From the NCBI RefSeq assembly GCF_000006565.2, contig NC_031474.1, forward strand, positions 1,957,662 through 2,021,661: a stretch of DNA of 64,000 bases, given 5' to 3'. Position numbers and translations under genes: made by a program. The DNA is from Toxoplasma gondii ME49. Its lineage: Eukaryota; Apicomplexa; Conoidasida; Eucoccidiorida; Sarcocystidae. How positions within the stretch are numbered: the first letter of the stretch is position 1; each line of letters starts with the position of its first letter. Under the pieces are notes generated by a model. It did no database searches. It was given only the letters and a program-made list of their open reading frames with translations, and had not been told where the DNA came from. Below, piece by piece: positions 25,462 to 38,700 of this stretch.

Positions 25462-28400
25462 ATAGGCATACACAGAAGGGCTACATTTATCTGTCTCTAT
25501 AAACGCATACACACACAAATAAGGGGTCAAGCAGTGTGTTGAGATGTGATGTCACGCATTTGCAGATCTGTTTCTACGTTGTGTGGAGAGAAGTTCGTAG
25601 GCGCGGCGTTCTCGGCCGACGCGAAGAGATGCGGCGTTAGGAGACCGAACAGGACCTCCGAAAAGAAGAGGCGGCGACGCACCTGTGATGTCTCTTCCCC
25701 GTAAAGATGCTCGATATGGATGTTCAACTCATGAACGTTGGCTTTGTTTTCTCGCTGCACCGCGGTGGCCTCGTCTTCGTGCAGATCCCTCGTTGTGGCG
25801 AAGGCGGTTCCGTCTGTGGCCGCGACGGCTTCATCCAGCATCGCAAACAGTTTTTCTCTTTCCCTTTTTGCTGTGGTCTGCCGCGCGTCCTCCTCTGGCT
25901 GCTCGTCCTCCGCAGACACAGTCGTCTCCGACGCGGAAGGAGACACCTCACCCTTTTCCGTCGCGGAAGGCGCCAAAGACGAAAGAGACAGGGCCGACGC
26001 AGGGGCGCCCGGAAGAGGCGGAGAAGACGCACAGAGAGAGGGCGAACACACAGAAGTAGACGGAAGAGAAAGCGAAGAGGAAGAAAGAAAGACAAGCCAC
26101 TGAAGAAGGTCCCGAGAGGCGAGGGCTTGCGGCGCCGAGGCTCCAGAGGACGGGCGACTCGTTGCATTTCCTGCAGGTCGCCGAACAGGTCGTTTCATCC
26201 GTTGACGCTCCGCCAGAGAAATCCACCGAATCTCGCACTGAAACAAAAAGCAGAAAGCCACGGGGCCGAGACACACCCGAAGTCACGGAGTGTACGTACA
26301 CCCGCACCCCCAGGGATGCGCCCGCGCGTCCAGATCTGAAAAGCACACCCTGACCATCAGGGTATCCGAAAAGGCATGCATGCATCCGCGCTGGTTTGTA
26401 CGTGCAAATGCGCTCTGTCAGCGGTGAAGAACTCTGCGCATGACTCGCGGCCAGAACAGACACTGAGCGACCTCTACGCAGTCCTTTTCAGGAGTTTACG
26501 AAGACAGGTTCAAAACCCAATACAGCCTCACATCTCTGCAAGGGTCCGTACAAATTCACACACACACATGCACAAGTGTGGTGGAACTAAAGCGTTCACC
26601 CGGCGCAGCTTGTCGCTGTGCCGGGTGAACGCACAGCCTCGGCGCGAAGCGGCGGCTCCCGGACGTACCGTGACAGCACTCCTGCGGAGTCGCATGCGAA
26701 GTTCGTAGGCAGCTGCAGCGAGGAAGGCGTGTCTCCGTTCTTCATGTCTCTGTTTGCTTCCGCTTTCTGTCTTCCCGGCGCCGCTTCGCTCCGAGTGCGG
26801 CTGGACGACGCAGAGAAGAACTGCCGGCTGGTTTGACCATTTCGGCGCGTCCTGGAACAGATGTTTGACGCTTGCGCCCATTCGCCTCCACATCTCCATC
26901 GCCGCTTGCTTCCGCTCCTCCCCGCCAGAAACGCTCCGGACTCGACTGACGTTCGCGAAGGCCCGACCGTCGCGGCCGCGGCCTTCGTCTCTACCCTCGA
27001 GGCCCCCGGGGGCTCCGAGACCTGCGGAGACTCCCGCCGCCCCCGGCGCGCCCTTGCCCTCTTTCTCGCCGCCGGCGCCTGCCCCCGAAACGTGGGGAGC
27101 GTGGCTCGCCTGCGGGTGGACATGTACCCGACTGTTTCGCAGGGTCGCCTCGCCAGTCCCGCCGGGGTGTCCGGGGTCGTGCGGGCCAAGAGGCCCGAGG
27201 GCGCCGGCCACGGCAGAGGGCGGCGGGAAGGACAGCGAAGGATGAGGATGCATGTCGTGTTTGGAGACGAAGAGAGACCCGCCAGTCGCGTCCGAGGCGA
27301 GGCCCGAGGCTTGCGCTTTCGCGTCGACGCCTCCAAACTCGCGAGAGAAGGAAGTCGAGTTAGCAGCCCCGACCGCGCCCGAGAGAAAGTGAGGACCCTT
27401 CAACGCGTCGTCTGAGAAAAGAAAGCGACTCTTCGGATTCTGCGCGAGCAGCAGGAGGCGCTTGCCGATGCACTCGACTGCGAGCTCCACGCCAGTGACC
27501 GAGAGAGTTCTTCGCCGCTTTTCATGGTGGCCGCCAGCCTCTCTGCGTCGCTCGTCCCTCTCACCTCCGCGGCCTCGGTCTCCGTCCTCCTCCTCGCCGA
27601 TTCCCTGCATGCGGACTTCCTCGAGGAGCGCGTCGTAGCGCCCGCCGGAGGCCAGGACCTCGCGCATCTGCTGGGCGCGTCGCCAGCTCACTAGGGCCTG
27701 CTGGGACGCGTTCTTCGAAGTTAAGCCGACTGGGTGGCTCCGCGGGTGGCGCGCACCGGCGGGTGGAGGAGCGTCGCCGTGGGCGAGGCTGCCGGCGCCC
27801 TGCAGCGCGTCTCTCGAGAAGGCAAACATCCCGCTCTTCTCGGCGAAAAAGCTCCCGGGGTATCCAGAGAAGAACGGCGGGCCTGGCGCGCCTCCGAGTG
27901 TCAAGCCCCCCGAGGCACCCGGAGGCGGCGCGGGCGACATCACGGGCGCCCCGAGGACGAAGAAAACCAAGCCGTGGGCGTACTGCGCTGTGTCGAAGGG
28001 GAGGAAAAGGTTGAAACGCTGCTGGCTTGGAGGAAAGCACTCTACCTGCGAAAGGAGTTCTTGCTGAAGACGAAGGAGACGTAGCTGCTGGAGGAGCAGC
28101 GGAGACAGCGAAGAGAGGGACGTAGCCAGGTGAGAGGAACCGTCGGACGCGACGCTCGTGCGCTCGGCCGAGAAGGGCAGAGAAATGGGAAGCAAGCTGT
28201 CGAATGAAGAAGAGACGAAGCCACTCGGGTCCGCCTCGGCGAGCAGCAGAAGCGCGTCTTCGCGACTCCGGTCAAGACACAACACGCAAGAAATCAGCTC
28301 TGCGATCGTCTTCTCTGGAGTGTCTCTGCAGCACCAAGAAACCGAGTCAGGAGGCAAGGGATCGGAGGCGAACAGTGGTGGACAGCCATCGCAAAGGAGA

Positions 28401-31040
28401 GGGCTGTGTCCTGATGAGACAGAGAAAACGAACCGCTGGTTCTCGAAATAGAAAACCACGTCCGTTCGACATTCCTCCAACCAGAAGGAACCGGGGAGCA
28501 CGGGGGAAAGGGGAAAGGGGGCAAGAAGGGGACGCAGACAACCGAGCGAAGAGGGGAAGAAAGGTAGTGGATTTGACAGAGCGGTCATGGGGGAAACAGA
28601 GACAGACCCATGTAAAGGGAGAGAGAAGTTCTAGTTCGAATTCTAGGATTCGGACGACGGAGATTGCCGAAAAACGAAAGAAAACAGAAAGAAACGGCTC
28701 CCAGGCTCCGCTGTGTAAACACACACGGGCTAGGAGAAAGATAGAGGAGACCAAAAACGACGTCCGCTCCCGGAGAAACCCAGACCGGAAATCGAGAGAC
28801 AATCGAGACGGAAACGCTGCTGAGTCTACCTCACCAGCAAACTGCTGCAAGTTCAAGGCAAAACATGACACCTACTCCTGAATGCCAAGCAGAGCCCATA
28901 GAAGGTCCGCTTGCTGCCGAATGAAGTTTTCGTCTCTTTCTCTCTGGAGAATCTGAAGAAGAGCCATTTCTTCGTCTCCTCTCTGTCGTCCGTTCTCTGC
29001 CTTCCCGCGCGCTTCGCGGTCGGACGCCAGGCCAGGCACTTGCCCGTTTCCCGATTCTGAAAAGACCTCGCGAGCCGTCCCGGCGAGACTGTCCTCCGAA
29101 TATAAGACGACCGCCCGAAGATGCGCCTCCAGTCGCTCCTTCGTCAGCCCGCTGCCGTTTGCCTGGACTCGCAGCCAATTCGCGAAGAAGCGGACGCGGT
29201 CCTCCGGGATCTGCAGAGGCAGCCGAGACACCAGAGGCGCCTGAGCGGCTTTCTATGTGTTGTACCGTAACGCGGATACACACGGTTGAAGACTGATTTA
29301 GGTGGATCGTCTGAGACCTCCTTGGAACCACTGACAGCGGTGTAACTACACTTTGTCGAAGAATTATCGATAGGGATTCACGTTGCACTCTACCTCTACG
29401 TTACCCAGCGGTCCGACGTTCTGACGTCTGTGAGAAGACCTCCCTTTCTGTCCGAACGAGAGGTGACCATGCTCGTCAGCTTCACCTCGACCCGGTCCAC
29501 AGCGCTACACCCTCTCCCTCTCTGTCTCTTGTGTCGACATCAAGGTGCACAGTTCGTAGCCCCCATCGCCCGCGTAAAACGAAATTGTGTCACGCAAGCA
29601 ACCCCCTCCGCTTCTTACGAGGATGAGATGTTGAAGAATGGCGGGGAGAAGATCGGCCATCGTCCAGACGAGAAGAAGGCCTTGTCCATGAGACGCGCCT
29701 CCGCTGTCAGGGGGTGAAGCGAGGGCAAGCGGCGCTAGCACGTCGGCGGCTGCCGCGACGACCTCTGCGTCGAAGAACGCCCCCGGGATGAGGGCCTTTC
29801 CGAATTCCTTCGCCTCCAGCTGGTCTCGGCCGTCGTCTCTGCACAAACGCCGGGGGACGTCGTCCTCGCCGAAAAAGGAGACGCAGCCGCCGAACTCTTC
29901 TTCCCAGTTCCCGAAGGCGTCGAGGTCGACCACGAGGTCGTAGAGCGCTGCGTAGATCTCCTGGGGTGCGCATGCAGCCGCCTCGCATGCAGGCGCGTCG
30001 TCCTCGCGTTGGGCTCCACGATCCCTGGCCCGCCGCGCGCTCGAACGCTCGGCCTCCGAGCCGCCCTTCTCTGGGCAGCTCGCGCCGGACCTCAGGCTCA
30101 GGCATCGCATGCAGCCGAATCCGTTCCGACCGCCGCTTTTCTCCCGGCGGCTCCCCACGTTCTTCTCCCCCGAGTGTTTCTCCTCGCTTTCGCGGAGCTT
30201 CCCAAGGCGAGGCGACGCGGAGCCTCGCCCCGCCGCGCAGTCCGCCCTGATGTACGTCGGCGCGAAGGCCCACCGCCGCTGGACGACGGGGACAGACAAA
30301 TGGGCACTCGCATGGCCTCTGCCGGCCGCCTCGGCCGCGGCGCCGTGGAAGAGCGAAAAGGGAAGAATCAACGGCGTCGCGGCGGCGTCCAGCAGCAGCG
30401 CTACGCCCCGACCTGGAGAAGAGACCTGTTCCGCAGAAAGCAACTCGTCCACCGTGACGGCCGCCGCCGCCGTCGCCGCCTCGGGCGTACAAACCCCCGC
30501 CGCCGCAGGCGCCACGGCCGTGTGGATCGGCAGACAGGCAAAGGGAACCGAGGCGCAAGGCTGGAGCGGCTTGCACTCGAGAAGAAAGGGACGGAAGAGC
30601 GGAACTGCGAACAAATGGGGAGGCGGCAGCCCCGGCCGGTCGCGCGCCGAAGAGACATCGCGGGAGGCCGAGCAGCCGAGGACGGACGCACCCGCAGAGC
30701 GTGCGAAGGCCGGCGTCGGGGCTGGCGGCATTCGAGAGGACGGACGCGCCTTCCTGCCTGAAGCGAAAGAAAGCACACGACTCCGAAACGACCTCGCGCC
30801 GGTCTGGCCAGCCAACTGTTTGACTGACAAGATATGGTACAGAGAGAAAACGCGAAAGACAGACAAGCAGCAGACACACACATACAATTACATCCCAATG
30901 AATGTTCATTTAAATACACATATACATATACATATATATATATATTTATATATATATATATATGTAGATGAATATAGATGCACGAGAACGAGAGAGTCAG
31001 GAAACATACATACATATAAATAGAGAAATATACACACACA

Positions 31041-31076
<36 letters not shown>

Positions 31077-34000
31077 AGAGAGAGCAGCTGGAGAGAGGGA
31101 CAGAAAAGCAGAGGTCTACATCCACAGGCACACACAGGAAGGCGGAGATGACTACAGTTGGACAGAGATGAAGAGAGAGACGGCCCTGTGTCGAAGACTG
31201 TCCATGGAATTGTCTAGAGTACAAATGACGAGGACGTTGCGTACGCATCCATCGCGACCAGAGCCGCATTTCGAACAGCGTTTGAATTGTTGGATGTTCT
31301 TACTCGGCTGCGGGTCTTCTGACACATTTCCATCCGAGGCAGCGCCTCCCTTGCCCTCTGACTCTCCAGCGACCGAGAGGCACTTCGAGGCCCGCCGCGT
31401 GCGAAGCGCTCCCTTGTTCTTGAGGGCAGCCTCCACCCGCCTCTGCGCGTCTTCCTGCTTCTCCTTCAAATCGAGAATCACTTTGGAATGCCGCAGCAGC
31501 CGCCGCGTCCAGCTCAGACTCCCCGCCAGCCGACCCGTGAGAGGAAGAAGAGCGGGGAGAGAAATCTGTGTCGCGCCGCGGCGCTCGAAGCAACTCGCGC
31601 AATGCTGCCGGACTAATCCGCGAATAAACTGTTGAAGACGATACAGCAGAATGCCCTACGAAAAACCCAGCAAAAATAGACACAAACCAGGTGTAAAAAA
31701 CGGACCTCGTTTCGCATATATATATACATATATCTGTAAAAATACGTATATATATATATATATATATTCACGGATATGTATATGTACATATATGTGTACC
31801 AGAGGGACACCGTGGCGGAGTTCTTCACTGTTTCGCGGAGATGCGGAGGCGCGAATGGCACGAACAGCATGGAGGCGTCTCCTCCTCCCACAGCGTTCCT
31901 CCTTGTTCGCGCGTTTCTCTGAGTCTCGGGCGAGGAGTCGAATTGGATCCCTCACGAACGGAAGCCGCGCGACATGTCGACAGCGAGAAGAGCCGTTGGG
32001 AAGGGGTGCGGTATTACCTCTTGCAGAGCGTAGAAGCGGCACATCAAACAGTTCTCACAGAAAGAGAAGATCAAGTGCAAAGCGACTCTCACAGAAAGAG
32101 AAGATCAAGCGCAAAGCACGCATGGAAAACTTTTACCGGAGGTGCAACTGACCTCGGACGCGAGGGCGCGTTTGAGGAGAAGGAAGTGGTGGAGAGCAGC
32201 TTCGTCTTCGTGTCTGTTCAGCAGAGTCGCCATGACTTGGACGGCTTCGTTGGAGAAAGGGTACGAGGCAATGACATCGTAGATGCGTTTGAAAGGGTGA
32301 CCCAGAGCGGGGCGCGGCCTCACGCAGAGCGCGTCCTCATGTTTTTTTCTCCTGGTTCTGCGGCTCTCTTCCTCGTCACTCGCCTCGCCCCTCCTGGCCC
32401 CGGCGCCAGGGGAGACGGGACTGTGCGTTTCTCTCGCCCGGAGGCCCCCACCGGCTCTGTGGCCCTCGCGATCGGTTCCTCGTCTCCGTCTCTCTCGCTC
32501 TTCTCGGCGCCCCCCCACACTCTGCGTAACGGTGTCGACCTCGACGCATGTTTCACTGAACGACAGCGACGGATGCGCAGAGTGGGCCTGCAGTCTCTCT
32601 CCACCCCGGAGGTCTCCGACCCCGGCCTTCTCGCCACCTCGCGCGCCCTCGATCCACCGCCGCTCGCTTCCCGGCTCTTCCTCGGCCGCCTGTCTCTTCT
32701 TCTCCTTAGCCTTGTCTCCTCGGCGGCTCCGTCCTTCTCCCGCCCCCGCCTCGCCTCCCGCCCCCGCCTCGCCTCCCGCCGCGTCGTCGCCCTCACCTTC
32801 GGAGCCCACAGAAGCCAAACTCGGTCCCTCGACTTCTCCGCCTGTCTCTCGCTCGCGCCCTGCGGCCTTCCCGCGCTTCGGCCCGCAGCGGACCCCCGCC
32901 TCGAGAGCCTCACCGGTCCCCGCTGCTCCCTGCTGGCCCTGTCTCTGGGCCTCGCCCCCGCGCTCGAGTTCCCCACGCGAAGCCCCGAGTGCATGCGAGT
33001 TCGAACGCATGCCAGACCCCCCATGTTTCCCGCTCTCGCCCCTTCGTCCGTTCTTTTCTGTCCGTCTGCTGGGAGCCTCGTGAGAGAAGGATCTGACGAG
33101 GTCGACTTCGTACTCGTCGACGACGCCCAGAGGCAGCGCCTGGCTGAGCTCGAGAGGGAGGAGAACGTCGTCAACAAGCAGTGCGTCTGCCGCAGGACGG
33201 CTGGCCGGGTCCTGTTGAATCATGGCGAGAATCAGCGGGGCGACTTCGCTTGGCACATACTGCTTCAAGAAGGTCAGGGTGTCGAACGGAGTGAAGTCGG
33301 AGGGCGGCGGGGGGTCCGCGGGGTCGCCGCCCGCGCCGAGACGCCGCTTCTCGTCTTCGGTCCTCTGGAGAAGCAGGTTCTCGCGCTGCTGTCTCCGGCG
33401 TTGCTGCCGAGGCCGCAGAGGCGCGGATAGGCGAGAGGACTGCAGCGCAACACTCGAGGCCTCCCCCCCCCCGTCGCCCTCGTCCTTCTTCTCTCGGTGC
33501 TTCAGAGGCGCCGGGGAGTGGAAGGGAGGAAGGGCCTTGCCTGCCTGTCGAGGCAACAGCCGCCGCATCTGCTGTTCGTGATCCAGCGTCAACTGCCCCA
33601 GCACAGAGGCGCGTTCCATCGCCGTCGTGAAAGGCGGCGCCCACATTTCAAACAAGACTACACCCAACGAAAAGATGTCCGCCTTCTGGTCGTAGCTGCA
33701 AACACACAGCGGCGGACAGGTCTCAGAGACAAGTCAACTGCCAGCGTCTAGAACCCATGGAAAAGAGACAGCGAAGCCGACGGCGGCGACACAGAGAAAA
33801 AACTATCCAACGACAAACTGCAGCTGTCCACACATCCCTATGCATGCATGCAAATGGAGATGTAGGTAAACGAGTACGTAGGGCAGTATGAAGAAACATG
33901 TACACAGAGATGTGATTTTGCATGTGTATCTGTCTGCAGTGTCGGATGTTTACCGGCTGCCAGTAGCCTGTTCGGGAGCCATGTAGTAGACCGTGCCGAC

Positions 34001-35701
34001 GCCGGCAGAGAGTCGAAGAGAAGGTGTATCGCTGGGGTGAGAGCCGGGGAAGGAGGAGAGAGGCGGAACGAGAGGGAGACGTTGGAGAGGCTGAGGACAG
34101 CCGGGGTGCGGTTTGCCTCCGTTCGGTCTCGCTTCACAGACCTCCTGTGACGGACAGGAAAAGCCTGAGAGCGGCCGGACCGACGCGCCAGAGCCCATAG
34201 GTGTGTCTCCGCTGGTCCCCGAGTGCGAGGCCCGCCTTCCCGCAGCTTGCGAACCCCCAGGCTTCCCTTTCAACACGGTCGTCGTCAGGCCGAAATCGCC
34301 GATCTGCGCGAAGAACAGCCGCGGACAGGCACGCGTTGATTGGATGCATGCGGAAGTCCCAACACACACGGGGAGTCTATCCCTGCATCGCTTCCGAGCT
34401 CTATATGTGTATCGCATGCATCAAACGCGGATTCGCGGACAGAAGGGCAGGGCGAGAACTACAGACAGACGGAACTACATCGAGAGATGTACATGGAGAC
34501 ATAGACACGGATCGAGAGACATAGATTCAGAGATAGAGAGAGGAACGTAAACGCATATATACATAAATGTATATATATATATATATATATATATGTAGAT
34601 AGATAGACAGATCTAGAAAGACGGATATAGATGACGACATATAGGTATGTGCATAGAAAAATATGCTCTGACCATATATACATATATATATATATAGATA
34701 TATAGATATATATGTATATGTAGATCTATAAAAAGATCTATCTAGACATGGGTTCCGATACACAGGTTTCGCGTCAACAAAAGACACCTGCGAGGATCAC
34801 GGAAACTGACGACTCAACGTGTTTCAACAGTTGCACATGTTTCTGAGCGCCATGAAAGAAAAAGGAACGAAATTGTGAAACTTCAAGATGGGCCTTCCCT
34901 CGTGGGGTGCCGATCTAGAGCACGACCCGCGCGAACAGCCGCAGCTGGTTTCTTCCGAGAAACGCCAGCGTTCTTGGAAGTTCGGTCTTTTTTTTAAATT
35001 CGAGGCAACTCTTCCTCCGTCCCCCTCTACGTCTTTGAGGATTCCACGGCTTTTCAGAAAAAACGCCCGCCTGGCTGACAGCGACGTTCTCTCACCTCCC
35101 CGCCGCGTGTCTGTTTTCGTCACTACAGAGAAGCTGCATTGGTTCTCGGAAACAACTCTTCCTTGACGAATTTTAGAATCCTCAAGACTCATCGACAGGA
35201 TGGTCAGTTCGGCAAAGCACAGCGGAACTTCGGACTGGTGCACAGAGACCCTCAAGATCTACATCAGGAGTCCAGCATGCAGCGCATTCTCCCCAGAAGA
35301 GCTGCACGCAGCAGTGTCTCTGCAGGATTTTCGCCAGAGCAAAAGCTGTTTGATTCGGACCGAAATCTACGAGACGCAGAACAGTTCACTCTGTTTTCCG
35401 TATTTAGCAGCGACCGTCGACCAGATGATCAGCCCCCCCTCATCTCGCACACAGCCGCCAACTCGTCAAGGGCCATCGGCGAAACGTTTTTCAGTCTCCT
35501 GCACGTTCCCTATGTGTGTGTCTCAGCGAGGGGAGCGACGGTCGGCGTCCCCGGAGCAAGTATTCCGACAGTCATCTTCGCAGTTCAAATGGGTCGTTCG
35601 CACTCGTTCTCCAACATCCCCTATACACGGCTAGTACAGGCATGCGCCGACGGAAGCTCCTTTTCATTGATACATCCATACATGCACACAAACATATAAA
35701 G

Positions 35702-35736
<35 letters not shown>

Positions 35737-38700
35737 ACATGTTTGCTCGACTGTCGGTTTCGCTCCGGCTTTTGCTTGGCGATCCTCGCGAGCTTCTGTG
35801 AGTTGGCAAGGCCTTCGAAGGAGCTCGTCTGGCTCCTGTGTCTCACCTTGACACAGAGGCGGTCTTGGTCCACCTTGAGGAAAATGTTGCTGGGTTTCAG
35901 GTCTCGATGGATGACGCCGAAAGAGTGCATGTAAGCGACGCCTCCGACGAGGTCGCGGGTGAGTCTCCACTTGAGAGCGCGCAGTCCCATCTCGGCTGCG
36001 GTTCTCCGTTCCGCCTCTGTCCGTCGCTCTTCTTCGCTGTCATCCTCTTCCTCGACTTCTTCTCGCGCTTCTCTTGCTTCTTCGTTTCCTGCCTGCCCTG
36101 GGGGTTCTCCTCCCTTGGGCGCGAGCGTCTCAGCCGCGCCGGCGCCTCGAAGCTCCGAGGCTGCGCGCGAAGAAGACGGAGAGCAACAAGAGGAAGAAGA
36201 GACGTACGCAGAGGAGCCCAGACATCGACGGCCTGCTTCGGGTGCACAGGCGGCCGTCTCGGAGACTCGGTTCGCCGTCTGGCGTCTCCGAAGCGTCTGT
36301 CGGAACGACGCAGGCGGAAGCTGAAGAAGTCCCGAATCGATTGCCTCTCGCAGAGTGCGACCTGGGCAGTACTCCATGAGGATGAAGAGACATTTGCTCG
36401 GATCTCCTTCTTCGGCTCCACACGAAGAGTCTGGCGAGACCCGCCGCAAAGGCGTTGTGACTTCGAGCCAAGCGTCGTAGTAACGAACGATATGCTGCAG
36501 AAAAAAAGGAGGGCACCAGCCGATACGACCAGGTGGAGACACGACGCATGCACTCCGCCGGGAACCGCAAACGCACTAGAAGAGAGACGCGCGCGCTCAG
36601 AAGGGTGCATTCAGCTGCTCCCCTAACACCGAGACCCAGGCGCCAGCGTCCATCGACGGAGACATCGAGGGAGCCGTAGACCAACGTGAACGCAAGAGAG
36701 ACAGGAGTGAGCATAAACGCCCTCTTCTGAAGAACTCCACAGGAACGCACGCAGACAACACTTTGATGAATGGAAAATAAATACATGTGTACAAACGTAT
36801 ATCCAAATAAATATACATGTACATATATATATATATATATAGCGTTATATGGATACATGCACAGATCCGATCGGGAATTGTTACATATGCATAGATAAGA
36901 TGTACGCATAAATTTATATATATATATATATATTACAAGAAGTAAGTATTTGTCAGGTCTTTGTGTCGCGAGATGGGTGCACGAGGTTTCATTCTCGTTT
37001 CTGCGTGACGTTTTTTGAATTGCCTTGGTGCGCGTCTGCGAGCGGTTGCCTGTCAGACGCTGATCTCACCTTGTGGTTGAGTTTCGCGAGCATCGTTGCT
37101 TCCTCCATGTAGCCGACGGCGTCGTCGTAGGTGTCTTGGGAGTCTGTGGGGCTGAGGCTGTCGTCTCTGCGTTTGCGGCGGGCCGCTTGTTTGCATGCAC
37201 CGTCTTTAGGAGCTTGGTCAGAGTTCTGTCGCGGCCCCGAGAGAGCACAGACTTGTCCACCTACACGCCGTTTCGCTTTGTTTCCGGAGAAACTTCGCAT
37301 TCGCGCTCGTTCCAGCCGCTTCGCAGCTTGTGCGTCACCTGCATCGGCCCGCATGCCGCGGCCCGTGGAATTTCCACCGGCGCGCGCGAGGTTTCGCTCC
37401 CGACCCTGGCCTGGACAGAAGCCGTGGCGCCGCACTCGAGCTGGACGCAGAGGAATGCACTTCACGGCGAAAATGCCTCCCCCTTGCCGCTGGCGAACCT
37501 GATTCCAGAGAGCGGTGATGCCAAGAGAGAGAGAAGGCACAGATGAAGAAGAGAGACGGGCGAGAAGGGAAGGAGAGAGAGACGCAGAGACAGAACGAGA
37601 GAGAGGGGAGAGACAGAAGGAGAGAAGAAGGAAGACGCGGAGCGACAGAGGCAAAGAGAAGGAAAGCGAGAGAGCGAGCAACCGGAAGGGGAGAGCAATT
37701 GAGCAAGAGCGAGAAGGGGAGGAGAAGCAGCGTGAGAAAGCCAGATCCGCCGCACGAGGAAGAGAGAGAGACCGCAGACACACAGGAGAGGTGTGAACGA
37801 AGCGAAAGAAAGAGGGTCGAATCGTCGAGAAGAAACAAGCGGGAGGATGAAAAGAGAGTCGACGACGCCACGGAGAGGTCGACGAGTGCATGACGCGCGA
37901 GCGACGGCAGGCGGCAGAGACGCGGACGGGCAGGACGAGTGGCGGCGTAGACGGCGAATAGGCAAGAGCGATGAAACACAAAACACACACGAGAAACGTT
38001 TCGATCGTCAACGTAGGAACCCAGGCTCTGCGTACAAGGGCGGTGTCTCCCTCGCACCTTCCACAGTTTCGCGGGTGGTTGAACGCCTCGGAAGATCCAA
38101 GGCGCCTCGCTACCTCTACAGACGTACGCATGCGTGTGGGGAAAGCCTCAGAAGAAAAACGAGGACACCCACCAGCGACTGTGGAGGCACTGCAGTTGGC
38201 GAATGCCATCAACGTCTGTCGGGCTTGCGTGCATGCAGAACGCGCGGCAGCGACGCGCGCGTTCTTTCCTACGTGAGGAGACTCGGCAAAGCCATCCCTG
38301 CTTTCGTGGACATGAGGGGACGCAGAAGCCTCGCTGGCGCGGGGCCGGCGCAGAAGCGAGAAGAAGAAAGACTCATACTCTCGACCTCGGCATGCGTCGG
38401 GTGACACACACACACGCAGGAGCGAGACTGTCGGGCGCTCTCAAACAGGCGAGAGATACATCACGTTTAAGCAAGCGCATGCACAGATGACATGTAACGA
38501 ATCGGAACTGCAGGGCAACGAAAAATCCAGAAGCAGGCAAAACCGGCACTCGCGGGTCGCCTTTTCAACATTCGTTTTTTGCCCAGAGACGAGGGCGACT
38601 GCGCGTTTTATGGCCACGGTACGTTCATCGTCCCCCACATGTGAACTGTCTGTACAGCCTCTTCCACGTTTCTTGTCAACTCCGAGAGAAATCCCAAATC

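Noticed and set aside
26861..27415. Plus-strand open frames over 26750-27420 and 30009-31023
   Set aside because: Antisense shadows of kinase exons 26669-28325 and 29619-30757; the minus strand carries the HisRS-like motifs.
31841..33430. 529-residue plus-strand open frame
   Set aside because: It is the exact antisense of kinase exon 32153-33695, has Pro/Ser/Leu-rich shadow composition, and no splice chain or domain.
37499..38413. Minus-strand frame upstream of kinase exon 37070-37498, reading like a membrane protein (repeated LSFSLPLSLRVFLLL)
   Set aside because: It is an intron's pyrimidine-rich tract (GA repeats on the plus strand) read through; the exon starts after AATCAG at 37499.
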